In this document: in pieces, positions 50,408 to 62,007 of the stretch
Numbering within the stretch: position 1 is the stretch's first letter
Layout of the letters: the number at the start of each line of letters is the position of its first letter
NCBI RefSeq assembly: GCF_036373705.1
Contig: NC_089856.1
Location: 31,220,298-31,284,297 of the forward strand
DNA length: 64,000 nt
Direction: 5' to 3'
Source: Amia ocellicauda
Taxonomy: Eukaryota > Chordata > Actinopteri > Amiiformes > Amiidae
Made by a program: the position numbers and the translations under genes
Notes under the pieces: generated by a model
Databases searched by the model: none
Seen by the model: only the letters and a program-made list of their open reading frames with translations
What the model was told of the DNA's origin: nothing

Positions 50408-51625
50408 TCACCTAAAGGATTATTAGGAACACCATACTAATACTGTGTTTGACCCCCTTTCGCCTTCAGAACTGCCTTAATTCTACGTGGCATTGATTCA
50501 ACAAGGTGCTGAAAGCATTCTTTAGAAATGTTGGCCCATATTGATAGGATAGCATCTTGCAGTTGATGGAGATTTGTGGGATGCACATCCAGGGCACGAA
50601 GCTCCCGTTCCACCACATCCCAAAAATGCTCTATTGGGTTGAGATCTGGTGACTGTGGGGGCCAGTTTAGTACAGTGAACTCATTGTCATGTTCAAGAAA
50701 CCAATTTGAAATGATTCGACCTTTGTGACATGGTGCATTATCCTGCTAGAAGTAGCCATCAGAGGATGGGTACATGGTGGTCATAAAGGGATGGACATGG
50801 TCAGAAACAATGCTCAGGTAGGCCATGGCATTTAAACGATTCCCAATTGCCACTAAGGGGCCTAAAGTGTGCCAAGAAAACATCCCCCACACCATTACAC
50901 CACCACCAGCAGCCTGCACAGTGGTAACAAGGCATGATGGATCCATGTTCTCATTCTGTTTATGCCAAATTCTGACTCTACCATCTGAATGTCTCAACAG
51001 AAATCGAGACTCATCAGACCAGGCAACATTTTTCCAGTCTTCAACTGTCCAATTTTGGTGAGCTTGTGCAAATTGTAGCCTCTTTTTCCTATTTGTAGTG
51101 GAGATGAGTGGTACCCGGTGGGGTCTTCTGCTGTTGTAGCCCATCCGCCTCAAGGTTGTACGTGTTGTGGCTTCACAAATGCTTTGCTGCATACCTCGGT
51201 TGTAACGAGTGGTTATTTCAGTCAAAGTTGCTCTTCTATCAGCTTGAATCAGTCGGCCCATTCTCCTCTGACCTCTAGCATCAACAAGGCATTTTCGCCC
51301 ACAGGACTGCCGCATACTGGATGTTTTTCCCTTTTCACACCATTCTTTGTAAACCCTAGAAATGGTTGTGCGTGAAAATCCCAGTAACTGAGCAGATTGT
51401 GAAATACTCAGACCGGCCCGTCTGGCACCAACAACCATGCCACGCTCAAAATTGCTTAAATCACCTTTCTTTCCCATTCAGACATTCAGTTTGGAGTTCA
51501 GGAGATTGTATTGACCAGGACCACACCCCTAAATGCATTGAAGCAACTGCCATGTGATTTGTCGGTTAGATAATTGCATTAATGAGAAACTGAACAGGTG
51601 TTCCTAATAATCCTTTAGGTGAGTG
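50405..51625 (-). mobile_element. Tc1-like DD36E transposon, full length (copy 2)
   Basis: 1,221 bp, exactly the length of the copy at 21766-22986, with the same ends and TA flanks (50403-50404 and 51626-51627). It is inserted next to a (TA)n run. Only scattered substitutions separate the two copies and there is no net indel, which points to recent transposition. Confidence 0.95.
50437..51477 (-). pseudogene. DD36E Tc1-like transposase with premature amber stop
   Basis: Same start (MGKKGDLSNFERGMVV) and HTH as copy 1. The frame is open for 243 codons, then codon 244 is TAG (50748-50746) where copy 1 has CAG, in the GYFQQDN motif just before the second catalytic Asp. The rest stays in frame to the native stop (TAG, 50439-50437) after QTQY. 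One substitution thus separates it from an open frame. Some residues also differ from copy 1, for example AIGNRLNAM against PTGHRLNAT. Confidence 0.9.
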
Positions 51626-51627
51626 TA

Positions 51628-53016
51628 TATAGGGATGCTTTTATACTGACTTTGACTAACTTCATTAATTTGAATGTAAACACTTATACAAGTGTTGAGA
51701 GAATTAAAGACCATAACTGTTGGCCAACAAATATATTGATTAGGGCAGTCTTTTTGTTGTTGTTAGATGTTCTAGGTTTTTAACAGTTAACAGACTTTGA
51801 CATTCTGCGTTGTTAATTTCCTATTTGCTAAGGGGAAAAAAGGTTCAACAACCCAGGAAGAGTACATTTCCCTGAGACTGAAACCTCTATTTTATTTTAT
51901 TAATACAAGTTAATTTTACTGAAGCTTTAATGGATGTTCAAGAACTGGATATGTCGTTCTGTGTTTGAACAGTCTGACACTCAGAACAAGACCTTTTGCA
52001 TCTTATTTGTTATCCAAGTTTATGGCATTCCCTGAACCTAATATGACATACAATTGCTGTATCATATTCTTGAGAATGATATTAAAAAAAAAAAAGCTAA
52101 GTCACTGTATGCTATCGAGGATCAGATATCTAAAAAGGAGAAGAAGCAAGCACAAATTGCAATTCCTAGCAGTTGGCTTTCATAACAAATATGTGAAACC
52201 TATCATTGCTTAATAATCACAAGTTTGATTGCAAATCTTCTGTAGAGGCTCTGTTTTGGTTAAGCTGGGGAAAGCTATACAGCAGTGAAAATAAATTGAA
52301 ATTTATTTTATGTTTTTACTTGAAATAAATAAATAAATCACCCTAATGAGAAATACTTAAACAAAACACAACATCTGCTCTGTTATTGTCATAGAATAAG
52401 CAGGAAACATGCACAATTAAGTAACAGGCCTCCCTAAACACATTTTTACAAAACACATTTTTAGACATTATCACCCTTCTTTAACTACTTCACAAACACT
52501 TTTACTTTTCTTTAAAACAGTTTAGCAAAGTAGCTAGGCATTAACACACATAGCCACACAGTAATGTTTTCAGCAATTCATAATCACTTTAAGTAGCACT
52601 TTGCTATTATTTCAAATTCCTAATAGAATCAGCTTTAATCGCATATTGTACAAATGTGCATTGAGCTGTCATTATCATTACTCAGCTTTCACAAGTAAAC
52701 TAGTGGTGATCGTATTTATCAGGTGAGTGCTTTTTTGAGGACCAAGAAAAAAACAATCCAGTCAACAGTCCAGTCATATAGCCAAGTGTGCTTGTGTTTG
52801 GGTGAGTCTGAAGTTAGCACTTGCCATGCAACATTGACACTGTGTCTCAGAAGCATTGCCTTCAGCACTTTACCTCTGCTGTTCATGTTAAGTCCTAGTA
52901 ATGTGAAGAGGTTGTCCTATAAGTGTATATTTCAGGGGGCTTGTGTGTGTTGTCTTCCTCAAACCTGTGCTGGTATCAGGGTTGTCACAGTGAGTCTGGT
53001 TGAATACTACTGCTAC

Positions 53017-53020
<4 letters not shown>
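51628..53020. other. Gene-free stretch
   Basis: AT-rich. No exon or element recognised. Confidence 0.45.
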
Positions 53021-53095
<75 letters not shown>

Positions 53096-53154
53096 CTATA
53101 TATATATATATGTCTATATATATATATATGTCTATATATCTATATATATGTATG

Positions 53155-53212
<58 letters not shown>
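53021..53212. repeat. Complex (TG)n(TA)n minisatellite-like tract
   Basis: About 192 bp: TG units, then TA units, then repeated blocks of the form TGTCTA(TA)n, TGTATGTATG, and a final long TA run. The TGTCTA interruptions recur at fairly regular spacing, so the tract is a higher-order repeat and not a simple dinucleotide. Confidence 0.93.
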
Positions 53213-53217
<5 letters not shown>

Positions 53218-55825
53218 ATATGGTAACATATTTCTGAAGATGTAAGAAAGTTTATTGATAACTTATTTAAAGAAACCACTGAAAATGCAAAACAATGTCT
53301 TCTAATAGGAAAGAATCAAATTATTGCCCTGAAAAATTATGATGGCATAACAATCAAAATCAGTGATGTGATTATCAAGAGAGTGGATGCATCCTACAGA
53401 AACCTGTAAAGATGCATTCAACTATAATTCTAGGAACCGTGCAAACAAACATAATTCTGTTTTTAAATAATATTGAACTCTTTTCAAGTGGGATGAATAA
53501 AGAAAACTAGAAAGTATGCTACTCTTCCGGATCCCCCCCCCACACACACACACAGACACACAGACACACACAATTTTGTTGCAGACAAGAAAATGGCAAA
53601 GCAGCACTAAGCAGCATCTTCTTGAACATGTATTTGTGCCAAAGCAAGAGAAAAAAGAACACAAGCCTCATGAATGTTTTTTGAACATTTGCTGAAAGAT
53701 GTGTAGGAAGGCCTGTTCCAAATATAGTATGTTTCTGTTCTACTTTGCTGCCTGGCTTTGCTTTGTGTGATGCTTTCTTGCAAATTTGAAATTGCTGGGT
53801 AAGTAATCCCCCCTCTAATCAGAATCTCAGGTCCTTTCCATTTTGGCAAAATTTGCTCCAGTCTGCCTACAGAAAAGCCGTGACTAGGGGGCAACCAATT
53901 GAAGCTGTTTCTTTTTTTTTTTAAGCGATCAAACTAGTAGACCACATGAAATGTTTTGGGTTCTGCAGATGTATGAAGTGCACTCCCACTCTCTCTTTTT
54001 CTCTCTATATGTATAAAATAACTGACCTAGATATTTTAACTACTGCAGTCTCAGTTTTAGTTAAATATAGCTCACAGTTTTCAGCATTTTTTCCTATATA
54101 AAGGTCATGCTGATAAAATAAGAACAACAAACACAACTACAATATACATAGGTGTTATATATATACAGTATATAAATTAGATACATAAGTAGAATTAATC
54201 TTGTATCCCTATCTTTATTTCTCTTTATTTGATTTCTGGGATATATGCATGTGTTTTTGAGATTTCATAATGAAAAAGAAAAGCTACAATTCATAAATAT
54301 GGTAGGAGAGTTAGAAGTAAATGCATACCTAACAGAATACATACAGTGAGATGAACAGCATCAGAAGTATTGGAAGAGTGTAATACATTGTCTTAAACCC
54401 TCTTAATTTTCTGTCACATCAACAACCACGCAAAAAATACAGATTGCAACACAGAGCATGGGGCAGTATTTTCTCTAAATCATTAATTGTTGAAAATGAA
54501 AATTCATTGTTGCTGGTACTGGAATGACAACACTTTAAATACTGTGAATTCATCTTGCTTGCATCTGGTTTCCTTACATATCTTTCAGTGCTTGTGAATG
54601 ACTGGCTAACATGGAGCATAGATCTTACAAGTGTTTGTGTAAGCGCACGAGGCACATGACTTCAGTTCCTCAGTTTTCCATGTTCCATGTTCAAGCTTAT
54701 TTGTCTTGCCTGGCTTCTCATCGTGTAGATTAATCTTGAAAATACTGTGCTAATAACATTTTTATTGGAGTCATGTTTTTGTCATGTTACATCATGACAA
54801 ATAAACAGATAGAAAGACGACTATCTGGAATTAATTGATGGAATATCTTTTCAGGTTAAAGGAGTGTTTTTAAACTTTAGTGTATGTGTTACATGGACCC
54901 TTAGATTTCTAAACTTTGCTCTGTTTCTATATGAAACTACTCTTACTGTTTACACAAAGGACTTCTAAAACAGAATTGTTTTAATATCTGGGGTGGGAGT
55001 ACCTGCTTTACAATATAAAATGAAGTCCATGGCATTTGAATGAACCCCAATTTAGCAATGTCAAATAAAGTATTACAGAGTCGCAAACAAGGAGCAGTCA
55101 TCTTTGCCTTCGTTTACTTGGGATTTATTTAGGATGTTTAAATACGGTTTTGCACAATGTCAAACTTTAAACATCCGTGAACCTAGTGAGAAATGTGTAA
55201 TTTACTCGGAGTCCCTGCTGTGGAAAGCAGTGGAAAAGCCTGAGATAATTACCACATAAGCTTTGCGAAATTGTTCTGAGCTGACAGACACTAAAATACG
55301 TGACCCAGTTAAAAGCAGAATAAAAAGAGCCATCTAATCAATACTTGTGTTTGTGTTATTTATTATTCACATGTTTTAGATGTATGCTGCTTTCAAAATG
55401 AATGAGTGAGAGTGGCTGAACATTGATATTGATATTCGGTGATAGTATCGTGTATGTTCCCGCCCTTGGGTGCCTATAGGAGATTGAGATTCTCACTTTA
55501 CCCAAGCATCTAAATATGTGATTGGACTAATCAATCAACTTCCCTGATGTGATTTGTGAATTTGTAGACCATTTAGACATTATGATCTTGTTGCTTTCTT
55601 GATGGGCATAGATCCACTTAAAGAAAACACTGTGCTTTCCAGATCAGAAATGAGTATGGGAGAATATGTTGTAAATTGGGGCTTCCCAGGCCTACTCCCT
55701 GTTGGCCATGGTGATTCAAGTTTTTGGTTTATCTGGGCCCTTAACTACATCATTGAGCTTTCTCAGGGCTTTCTTGGATTAATTGAGCCACTATTCCCAG
55801 TTCTTCAACTTCTGAAGCTTTAAGA
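53213..55825. other. Gene-free stretch
   Basis: No exon or RNA gene recognised. A short (CA)n/(CAGA) tract lies at about 53540-53573. Confidence 0.45.
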
Positions 55826-56127
55826 CAGGGGCGTCAGATTCTAGTCCTGGAGGGCTGCAGTGTTTGCTGGGTTTTGTTCCAGTCCAGCTCTTGGCTCCTT
55901 AATTGGTCTAATTAAACAATTAACTGGATGAATGTAAAACCTCTCCAGACTCTGATGTGTTCTGTGGGTTCAATGTTTTGCATAATCAACACATTGTAAG
56001 ATATTGGCTTCAAAAATAAAATATGAAGGTTTTGGATAAGCCTACCTGAGTAAATAATGACATTAAGTAATTGGGAGCTCCTGTTGGAACAAAAACCAGC
56101 AGATACTGCAGCTCCACAGGACCCCTG
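55826..56127. mobile_element. hAT-type MITE with 8-bp target duplication
   Basis: 302 bp. It starts CAGGGGCGTCAGATTC and ends CAGGACCCCTG, with longer imperfect inverted similarity inward (CTGCAGTGTTTGCTGG against its complement CCAGCAGATACTGCAG). The flanks CTTTAAGA (55818-55825) and CTTTAAGG (56128-56135) match at 7 of 8 bases, as expected for a hAT 8-bp target duplication. No coding capacity. Confidence 0.85.
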
Positions 56128-58937
56128 CTTTAAGGAGAATTATAGACCCTGCTGCACTATGGCCACCTAGGACCAAAACTGTGATCTGTTCTCCATATAT
56201 GACATTGTCACTCTACTCCAAATGAAGGAAGAAAAATCCAAATTTGTCTGCATCCATCAATCTCAAACAGAGAGGAAGCTTGTGAAGCCATTTTAATTTG
56301 TATATTCAGATCAAGTAAAATTTGCATGGAATTTGATCAAAATCAGATACCGTCACCTTCTAACATCCTTATGGAAAATGTATTTTATTGTAATTTGTCA
56401 TACACTAGTATACTATCAGCATACAACAGTATAACAGTATCCAAAACAAAGAACAAATAAGTCCTACTTTGTGTCTATGAAATGATAACCTTGTAAGAGC
56501 TGTTCCGCACTAGAGGGTTTATTAGAGAAGTTTCCTTTTCCAAACCACACCTTGGTATGGTTTAAGTGTCTGCTGTTTTTCTAGCAACAGAGTGGTAAAA
56601 TATGCTATTACAGGAGATGAGAGACAGTGAGGAAGTGACTACACAAACTAAACTTAACAAAAATGCAAAATGTGGTAGTATATCTTGTACCTCGCACTGC
56701 ATACCACAGAATAGCAGAGTCTTAATTGCTGTTCTGACTGTTGGCAGTGCCTCAGACTTTAGCCCATCAGTTCAAAACAAGTGTAGGAGACATTCATTTT
56801 ACGGCCTTCATCAACTCATTGAAATTAAACGTTGCACAGAATTTGCTGTCATTACTCTTAGCTTGTTTTTAAAAATTGACTTCCAGTGTTTTTTTCTTTT
56901 TTTTTCTTCAAAGGCAGAAATGACAATGCAAGTGGAATAAACTCTAAGGCTAAAGTGAAATCTTACTTTCAGAAATCACCTAGACGTGTGGTGAAATCTG
57001 AGGAAATGAAGACTGCCAGATCTCTTGGTTCCTGCAACCTAACTTCCTGTTTCTTTTCAATTATTTTTTATTTTTTCGTGGTTTGTTTTGCTGTCACCCA
57101 TTGCAAGCTTTTTTTTTTTAAATGAAGTATTTGCAACCCCCCATCATGCTGTGTGTTGTAACTAAGTCTTATCAGAACTTTCAACTATCAGATTTCCCTC
57201 TTTTTGGTAATGGCGTAATCTTAATCTCCAGATTAAGCATGTAGCGTGAAAGCAAACATCTTGTGAAAGAAAATTATACTAGAAAATCCATCAGTATATG
57301 TATAAATCCATGTATATGTTTTTGAAAGCTGTTTTAAACAGTGCAACTTTGTATACGTTTTCAGGATTTTATGATAAAGAAATGCGTAGATAAGAATCTG
57401 AATTGTAATGGGTGAAAAGTAGGCACTGTGCAATATATTGCATTAAAACACCAGCTCATAATCATTGTAATATCCCTGTAAATGCTCATTTGTATTGTCC
57501 TGAAAGAAATATTATAAAGCTATCTGAAAAAAGAGCTTGTTACACAAATGATGTAACTTAGCTGAAACACTAGACTACTGTGTGCCTTTTAAGTTCAGAT
57601 GTTTTTTTTTGGAAGCATTAAAAGGAGTTGAATAGGGTTATATCTGCAGCCTGCAGCGAGCGCAAGGCTGCTGCCTCTTTTATACAGTCACATTAACACA
57701 AGCTATACCTCCACCCTCTGATGCATAGCTCTTAAGATAGCGCGCTCTGAGACCGTCTTGACTTTATCTCTGGGCTACCTGGGGGCTTTGGAAGACGAGC
57801 TAGTGTGTACTTGCTTCAGTGATGAAACACTAGGCTGCAGACACAGGTTTGGAGAAATCTCAGGCAGAGATTCAGATACGGGGAAGACTAGGTTCATAGG
57901 AGTTGGCATAGGAGTGCCTGGGGGTTAGGAAGCTTCCAATAGTGTAGTATTTGAGGAGAAAGTTTTTCAAAAATGTATTTTAAACATCTATAAACATTTG
58001 AGGAGCACAAAGATAAATGATTGCCATGGAAATAAACAGAAAACAGCATTAATGTATCCGGAGCTAAAGACACTGACCAAGATCATTGAAACCCAGAAGA
58101 AGATTCTGAACTGGCCAACTAACCTAGCTATTTCATTATTTCTTTTGTTGGTAAAATATCCTTGGACGACATTAAAGGCCTTTACGTTCGACCCCAACAC
58201 AGTCGCAATTGTGCTATTTTCCATTATATATAATTATAGATACCATTATTTATATTTTTTTTTTTCTATTGTCACTTTGTAAGTGGTTAATGTATGTAGG
58301 GGTGTAACTGCCATTAGCAGCACTTCTATGTTGGAATATAAAATTGCGAATGAACATGCTGTCTGTGAAGAAAGCAGCCAAGGTGATTTCAAATCATAAG
58401 GAAGTGTTCTTAAAGGAAAGTGGTGTGCTGGCTAGAAAAGAAGTAGTAGTGGCTTCTGGTTGCTCTTAGAGTAGAAATGTGGGGCAGGATTGAGTGGTTT
58501 TCAAATGTTCACATTTATTGACTCGCAGGTACAAAAATTCCCATGCTTGTGCAATTGCCAGTAGTAAGTGAAACAATATATTGATCGACAGTGTTTTATT
58601 GACATACTGTGCAGGAACAAGCTGTAACTCACGAGGAATTTGATTGATAGTCCTCGGGTTAATATCCAATCAGACAATTTGATCTGCTAAGTGTCCAAGT
58701 CTCATGACCTAGCCCATCACTGCAAGAACAGACCAAAACAGTCACACAGAGATACTGCTTCTTTTCATTTTTTGTATGCCTGTATTCTGTCAGTACATTT
58801 AAAGCTTCCGGATTACAGCTGTATCAAATGGTATTTATAGACACATTTGTATATGTTAATGTGTGACAGTATATCCTGATTTCACACAAGCCATATCTGC
58901 ATTTTACAATTGTACTTTGCAACTTGATATAATTAAA

Positions 58938-58939
<2 letters not shown>

Positions 58940-58989
<50 letters not shown>

Positions 58990-58990
58990 G
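58940..58990. repeat. (TTA)n microsatellite
   Basis: About 17 TTA units. Confidence 0.95.
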
Positions 58991-61970
58991 CATAGTGTAG
59001 TTATTGGGAAAGTAGTAGGGAAAGTAATATACGTCATGACTCTTGATGAACAACACCTACTCCACTTGTAGGCATATATCTACAAAGTTACTAATCTTGG
59101 CTGATTTTGGTAAATAATTAGGTTGCATTTGTTGTTGTTCTCATCAAGGGTGATATGTGTAAAAGCAATGTGACATTTCAAAGTTTTAAGTGGGTCAAAT
59201 GGCATAAAATGATTCTCTTACTGAGAAAGATATCAGGTTGTTTTGTAAGTTGTGTCACACAAGTCAAACTGTTTCAAAGATCACTGATTAATTGGCAGGG
59301 CATTATATTGACAAACACAGAGGGAGGCCATCCAAGCACACTGAAATAAACTGTCTGTGAAGCACTTTTGGAATCTGAGCTTTGGGCACAACGACAAAAA
59401 CATTTATTGAAAGAAAATGTTCTAGGAAAGGAAAATATACGACATATATCCCAGCAGTTTTATGGTTCCCGGTGCCAGGACATCTCTTTCTCTATAAGTT
59501 ACAAATGTAGGATTTGACCCACACTTCTAGATTATGATTGTAATTTTTGTTATAATCTCCTTATATCTCTGTTTTCATTACTCATTCTAAATAGTGTAAA
59601 GAAGAGGGGGAGCCGAACTTTCAAAAAGTGAGTCATGACTTTCTTCTTGTAGACTTCCAGAGGTCAGCAGCCTGGGCTGTTTCTGACCTTGCCTTTAAAC
59701 ACACTTGAACCTGATAACCTAACTGATGGTCAGTGAACAACACACCTCTTTTATAAACATGTTGAATGTAGCAGGTCCATAACAATTGTCTGGATGTCTT
59801 AAATATGGCTAAGTCAATAATTGCTTAGTAAGATGGCCTTTGTACAGTTTTCTTCTTTTTCTCTCAGTAAGATTCCTTTGTGGGTGGCTTGAAGGTCAAC
59901 AGTCAACTGAAACCACCCCTATTGAAACTTCCCCTTGCTTCTCTGATTTTGGTATAAAATAAATAGAGGAAGATTTATAGAAACTAGAATCAACTAAACA
60001 GAGACATAACAAGGTGAATAAGGCCAATTATAGATAGAGGTATGAAAGCAGAACACTTTAAAAAGCAGAGAGTCTTAGAAAATTAGACATTTACAAGAAA
60101 CTTAAACAATCCCAATGCCCATATAGTGGAGGATTCAGCAAGATAGGATACAAGATTTGAATATGATTAAAACCCAGATGGATTGCCAGTAAAGATTGTC
60201 CAGGGGCAGAGATTACTACTTGTTCTACAGACACTCATTAATACATACAGATAAGAACAATGAATAAATGGTATAAATGATAGGAATATAAAATAGTATA
60301 AAAGGTAGAATAGAACAAAGACTGTGTATCCAAGAGGATGACCTTATTGGGCAGCAGTGTAGAACAGCAGTAAGAGCTGTTCTACACTGGACCAAAGTAC
60401 TGTACCTAGATTGCTCCAGTAAAAACACAGATGTATACATGGGTAAATGTATGTAAAAATAATATGATATTTTGTAATTGTAAGATTCTTTTGGCTCAGT
60501 TGGCTTGACATTGGCCTATGTCATTAGGAGCTGGATATGGCAATGACATGGCACACAACTACAAAGCTTCGACTTGCCTGCGTGGATAAAAAATAAGCCT
60601 GACTTGCCGAGACCCCCATAGCGGATTGAGCACGTGGTAAGAATTACATCAGTCCTCTGTCTGATACATGAGCTCTGCTGTTTACGTTGTCAGCTAGTAG
60701 TATACTTTTCAGACACATGGGTGTGTTCAAAACTCTCCAACAGAGTGACACAGCCAGTGCAGTTTCACTAGGTGTAGAAATATAGTGTCACTAAATTTAG
60801 GACAAAGGACAAGAGGCACTTCTTTACAAAATGAGATAGCACAATGGTTCTTGGATCTGCATTCAAGACTGGGTGTTTGCAAAAGACAGTGCACAATGTA
60901 GATTCCATTTGATTTCCCTTGCGAGCTGACAGGAAGTACTGTCCTTTTCAACAGTCTCACGAGGAAAAGTGGGTGTGATTCATAATTATAAGTGAAAACT
61001 TGCAGTGGATTCAGAAAGTGCCATGTCACCATAGATGCACACATGCTGCTTGTGATCATATGCTAGTCACAGGAGCTGACTTGTTTGCAGCTTTGTTAAA
61101 ATGGGATGGAACCTGGCAAAGAAAGATCTCAGTGGCAACGAGATGTTGTCTGGTTGATTTCTTGACAACTCACAGGCAAAAATGTAAAGTTTGTACAAAA
61201 CCCATCACAAACCTTTGTGCAGAGGTATAGGGTCCAATTAAAAATGACGACCTCTAGGAAAATAAATTGGTGATATTCTGTATTCAGTGAGATTCTTGCT
61301 CCTGGGTAGATAACGTAATAAAGTAAATCAGATTATTTAGATGAAAGATGAAAATGCTCTATTTAATGACCTAAAAATGTTCAAAAGTTGAAACATTTGC
61401 TAGGATTCATCCAGAGCTCTCCTTATAGTGATGCTATACTCAAAATAATACTACCAGGGTGTAATGGAAATCTTATAGAAATATCGTGATCTTGAAAACA
61501 GTAATTAACGCCCTCTATGCATTCATTACTTTCATTTCTTACATGTGTCAAGTCTCAGGGATTCTCTGTTCTTTCTGCATGCTAATGAATATTTTCTGAA
61601 GAACCAACCTTCTTAATAGTAATGCCAGGAAATTACAGTTAGTTTGGATGACTAACACTCCAGGCAGAAACCACAGCATCACAGAGAGCTCCTATAGGTA
61701 TACAACATGGAAGAAAGTTAAAAAAACCAACAAAAAAAAAAAACCTTTAAGATGCCTCTTATTGACACATTAGAGATGTGTAGGCGCAAATCTGCAGTCT
61801 GATCTCCACAGGCTGCAGTCCATAATATTAAAGCACAGTTATAATGAGAAGTTCAACTGAGGAGAGAAATGTTTTTCTTTTTAATCAGAACAAATAATAA
61901 CTTGCACATTTTCTTTATTTGTTTTGAGGGAGTGCTTGTTTGCGATTGGCTATGTTCTTTCTATTCTATT

Positions 61971-61972
<2 letters not shown>

Positions 61973-62006
<34 letters not shown>
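61973..62006. repeat. (TG)n microsatellite
   Basis: About 16 TG units, with a second interrupted TG run at about 62046-62074. Confidence 0.95.

Positions 62007-62007
<1 letters not shown>

Noticed and set aside
53000-53279. Long open frames of [12 protein letters not shown] on both strands
   Set aside because: Translations of the TG/TA microsatellite, not genes.
56602-56940. 112-aa plus-strand ORF
   Set aside because: Ends in poly-Phe from a T-rich tract; no domain or gene context.
57998-58282. Overlapping ORFs on both strands
   Set aside because: AT-rich chance frames without splice or family support.
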